Below, in pieces: positions 46,401 to 47,074 of a DNA stretch of 47,074 nucleotides (positions are counted from its first letter, which is position 1; each line of letters opens with the position of its first letter). Below the pieces are notes generated by a model. The model searched no databases and was not told the origin of the DNA. It was given only the letters and a program-made list of their open reading frames with translations. This DNA is from Diplocarpon mali (lineage: Eukaryota; Ascomycota; Leotiomycetes; Helotiales; Drepanopezizaceae): the NCBI GenBank assembly GCA_024741835.1, contig JAENRP010000339.1, forward strand, positions 1-47,074, given 5' to 3'. A program made the position numbers and the translations under genes.

Positions 46401-47074
46401 CGAATCTTCTATATATTAGCTAATACTTTAATAGGCTTTCGACTTTTAATAGCTTTAGTAGCCTATTATCAATTGATGCTTTATTATTAGTAGCTAAAAA
46501 GGACTAGTAATAGCAGTTTAAGGTTTTGCCGTTTTCTAATTGCAAGCCTAGCTTAAGAGTCGGTTTTAATAAAATCGCAAGATCTACTTATAGTCCTAGC
46601 TTAAGAGTCGATTTCTTAGAAATAGCGAGATCTACTCGCAGTCCTAGTTTAAAAGTCGTCTTTAACGAATTTGCGAATTTCACTTATAGTCTTAGCCTAA
46701 GAGTCATTTCTGCAAATTTCACTTGCGATCTTAGCTTAAGAGTTATTATTAGCGAATTTGCAAAATCTACTTATAATCTTAGTTTAAGAGTCATTTCTAT
46801 TAAATTCACTTATAATCCTAGCTTAAAAGTTATCTTTAAAGATACTTTATAATCTACCTATAGTCTTAGCTTAAGAGTTATTTTTATAAATTTTACTTGC
46901 GATCCTAGCTTAAGAGTCTATCTATTCTCCTTATTCTTACTTAATTATATTAAGGTAAAGAGTATACTTTCCTTAAAGGAATCCACTTATAAGTCCGGCC
47001 TAAGAGTCAATTTCTATAATATTACCTTTAAAATAATATAAAGTCTATCTTTGATTTTAGCTTTAAAGATCACT
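43480..47074 (-). pseudogene. Copia-B pol, third copy (partial, broken)
   Basis: It repeats the RNase H, RT and integrase remnants described for 17230-21300, with the same landmarks at +26.25 kb (RT near 44150-45000, integrase near 45530-46500). Less mutated at some sites (for example GTACTATTTGCATTT). Plus-strand ORFs at 43910-44131, 44560-44760, 45173-45388 and 46526-46852 are shadows. Confidence 0.85.
46538..47007. repeat. Second ten-copy palindrome array
   Basis: Same ten units in the same order as 20287-20756 and the same overall length (470 bp). The array therefore existed before the two copia-B copies separated; each unit has since gathered its own RIP changes. Confidence 0.88.

Larger units (their letters stand above)
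42947..47074 (-). mobile_element. Copia-B, third copy (3' two thirds, runs off the window)
   Basis: Colinear with 16696-20830 throughout: 3' LTR 42947-43135, untranslated region with three palindromes, RNase H, RT, integrase and palindrome array. Differences from the first copy are nearly all transitions. It inserted into X'. Confidence 0.93.

Noticed and set aside
1..47074. Mitochondrial DNA with GC clusters or palindromes
   Set aside because: AT-richness and short palindromes recall fungal mitochondria, but the contents are LTR retrotransposons with RIP, and no mitochondrial gene, tRNA or rRNA is present.

Overview
The window is a retrotransposon-rich, gene-poor block from a fungal nuclear genome, most likely a filamentous ascomycete. 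TpA is very common, and CpA and TpG are scarce. Nearly every reading frame I could follow by homology is broken by TAA/TAG codons at former Gln, Trp and Arg positions, with Cys/His to Tyr and Asp to Asn changes. This is the footprint of CpA-biased repeat-induced point mutation (RIP). No intact host gene, tRNA, rRNA or CRISPR array was found. Most short ORFs in the window are chance openings in dead elements. I cannot name the species.

Layout. 1-3741: 5' part of a minus-strand Ty3/Gypsy element (gypsy-D), inserted into the 3' LTR of a minus-strand Ty1/Copia element (copia-A, 3742-11198). Copia-A itself interrupts a plus-strand chromodomain Gypsy element (gypsy-A, 11199-15416). 15417-23823: a pile of a second Copia family (copia-B). 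It holds an inverted gag fragment, a nearly complete copy (16696-22879), and remnants of a copy that this one split. 23824-37760: a plus-strand Gypsy element of another type (gypsy-C). Its gag is split by a complete chromodomain Gypsy element (gypsy-B, 25392-31805) with identical 307-bp-long LTR boundaries and a perfect 5-bp target duplication CTAAG. 38090-41473 and 41950-42946: two homologous plus-strand pseudogenes (X and X') of a protein family I do not recognise. X' is cut off by a third copia-B copy (42947 to the window end).

Two things stand out. First, a 23-bp near-perfect palindrome (arm ACTCGYRGGCC, one W, then its reverse complement) occurs about 41 times in four unrelated sequence types: gypsy-A, gypsy-C, copia-B and the X family. 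In the coding copies whose frame I could follow it almost always sits in the same codon phase, encoding roughly T-x-x-P-G-L-x-V. It forms a 10-copy array in copia-B with spacings that are all multiples of three, and it lies at the same place in X and X'. It resembles, in fungal mobile DNA, the in-frame palindromic elements known from Rickettsia genes. Second, the X/X' family is multi-copy in the sense that it has been RIPed, is not gag or pol, and has its own pyrimidine-rich upstream region.

Coordinates of LTR ends, palindromes and nested junctions were read base by base. Domain limits inside pseudogenes are approximate because they rest on degraded motif matches by eye.
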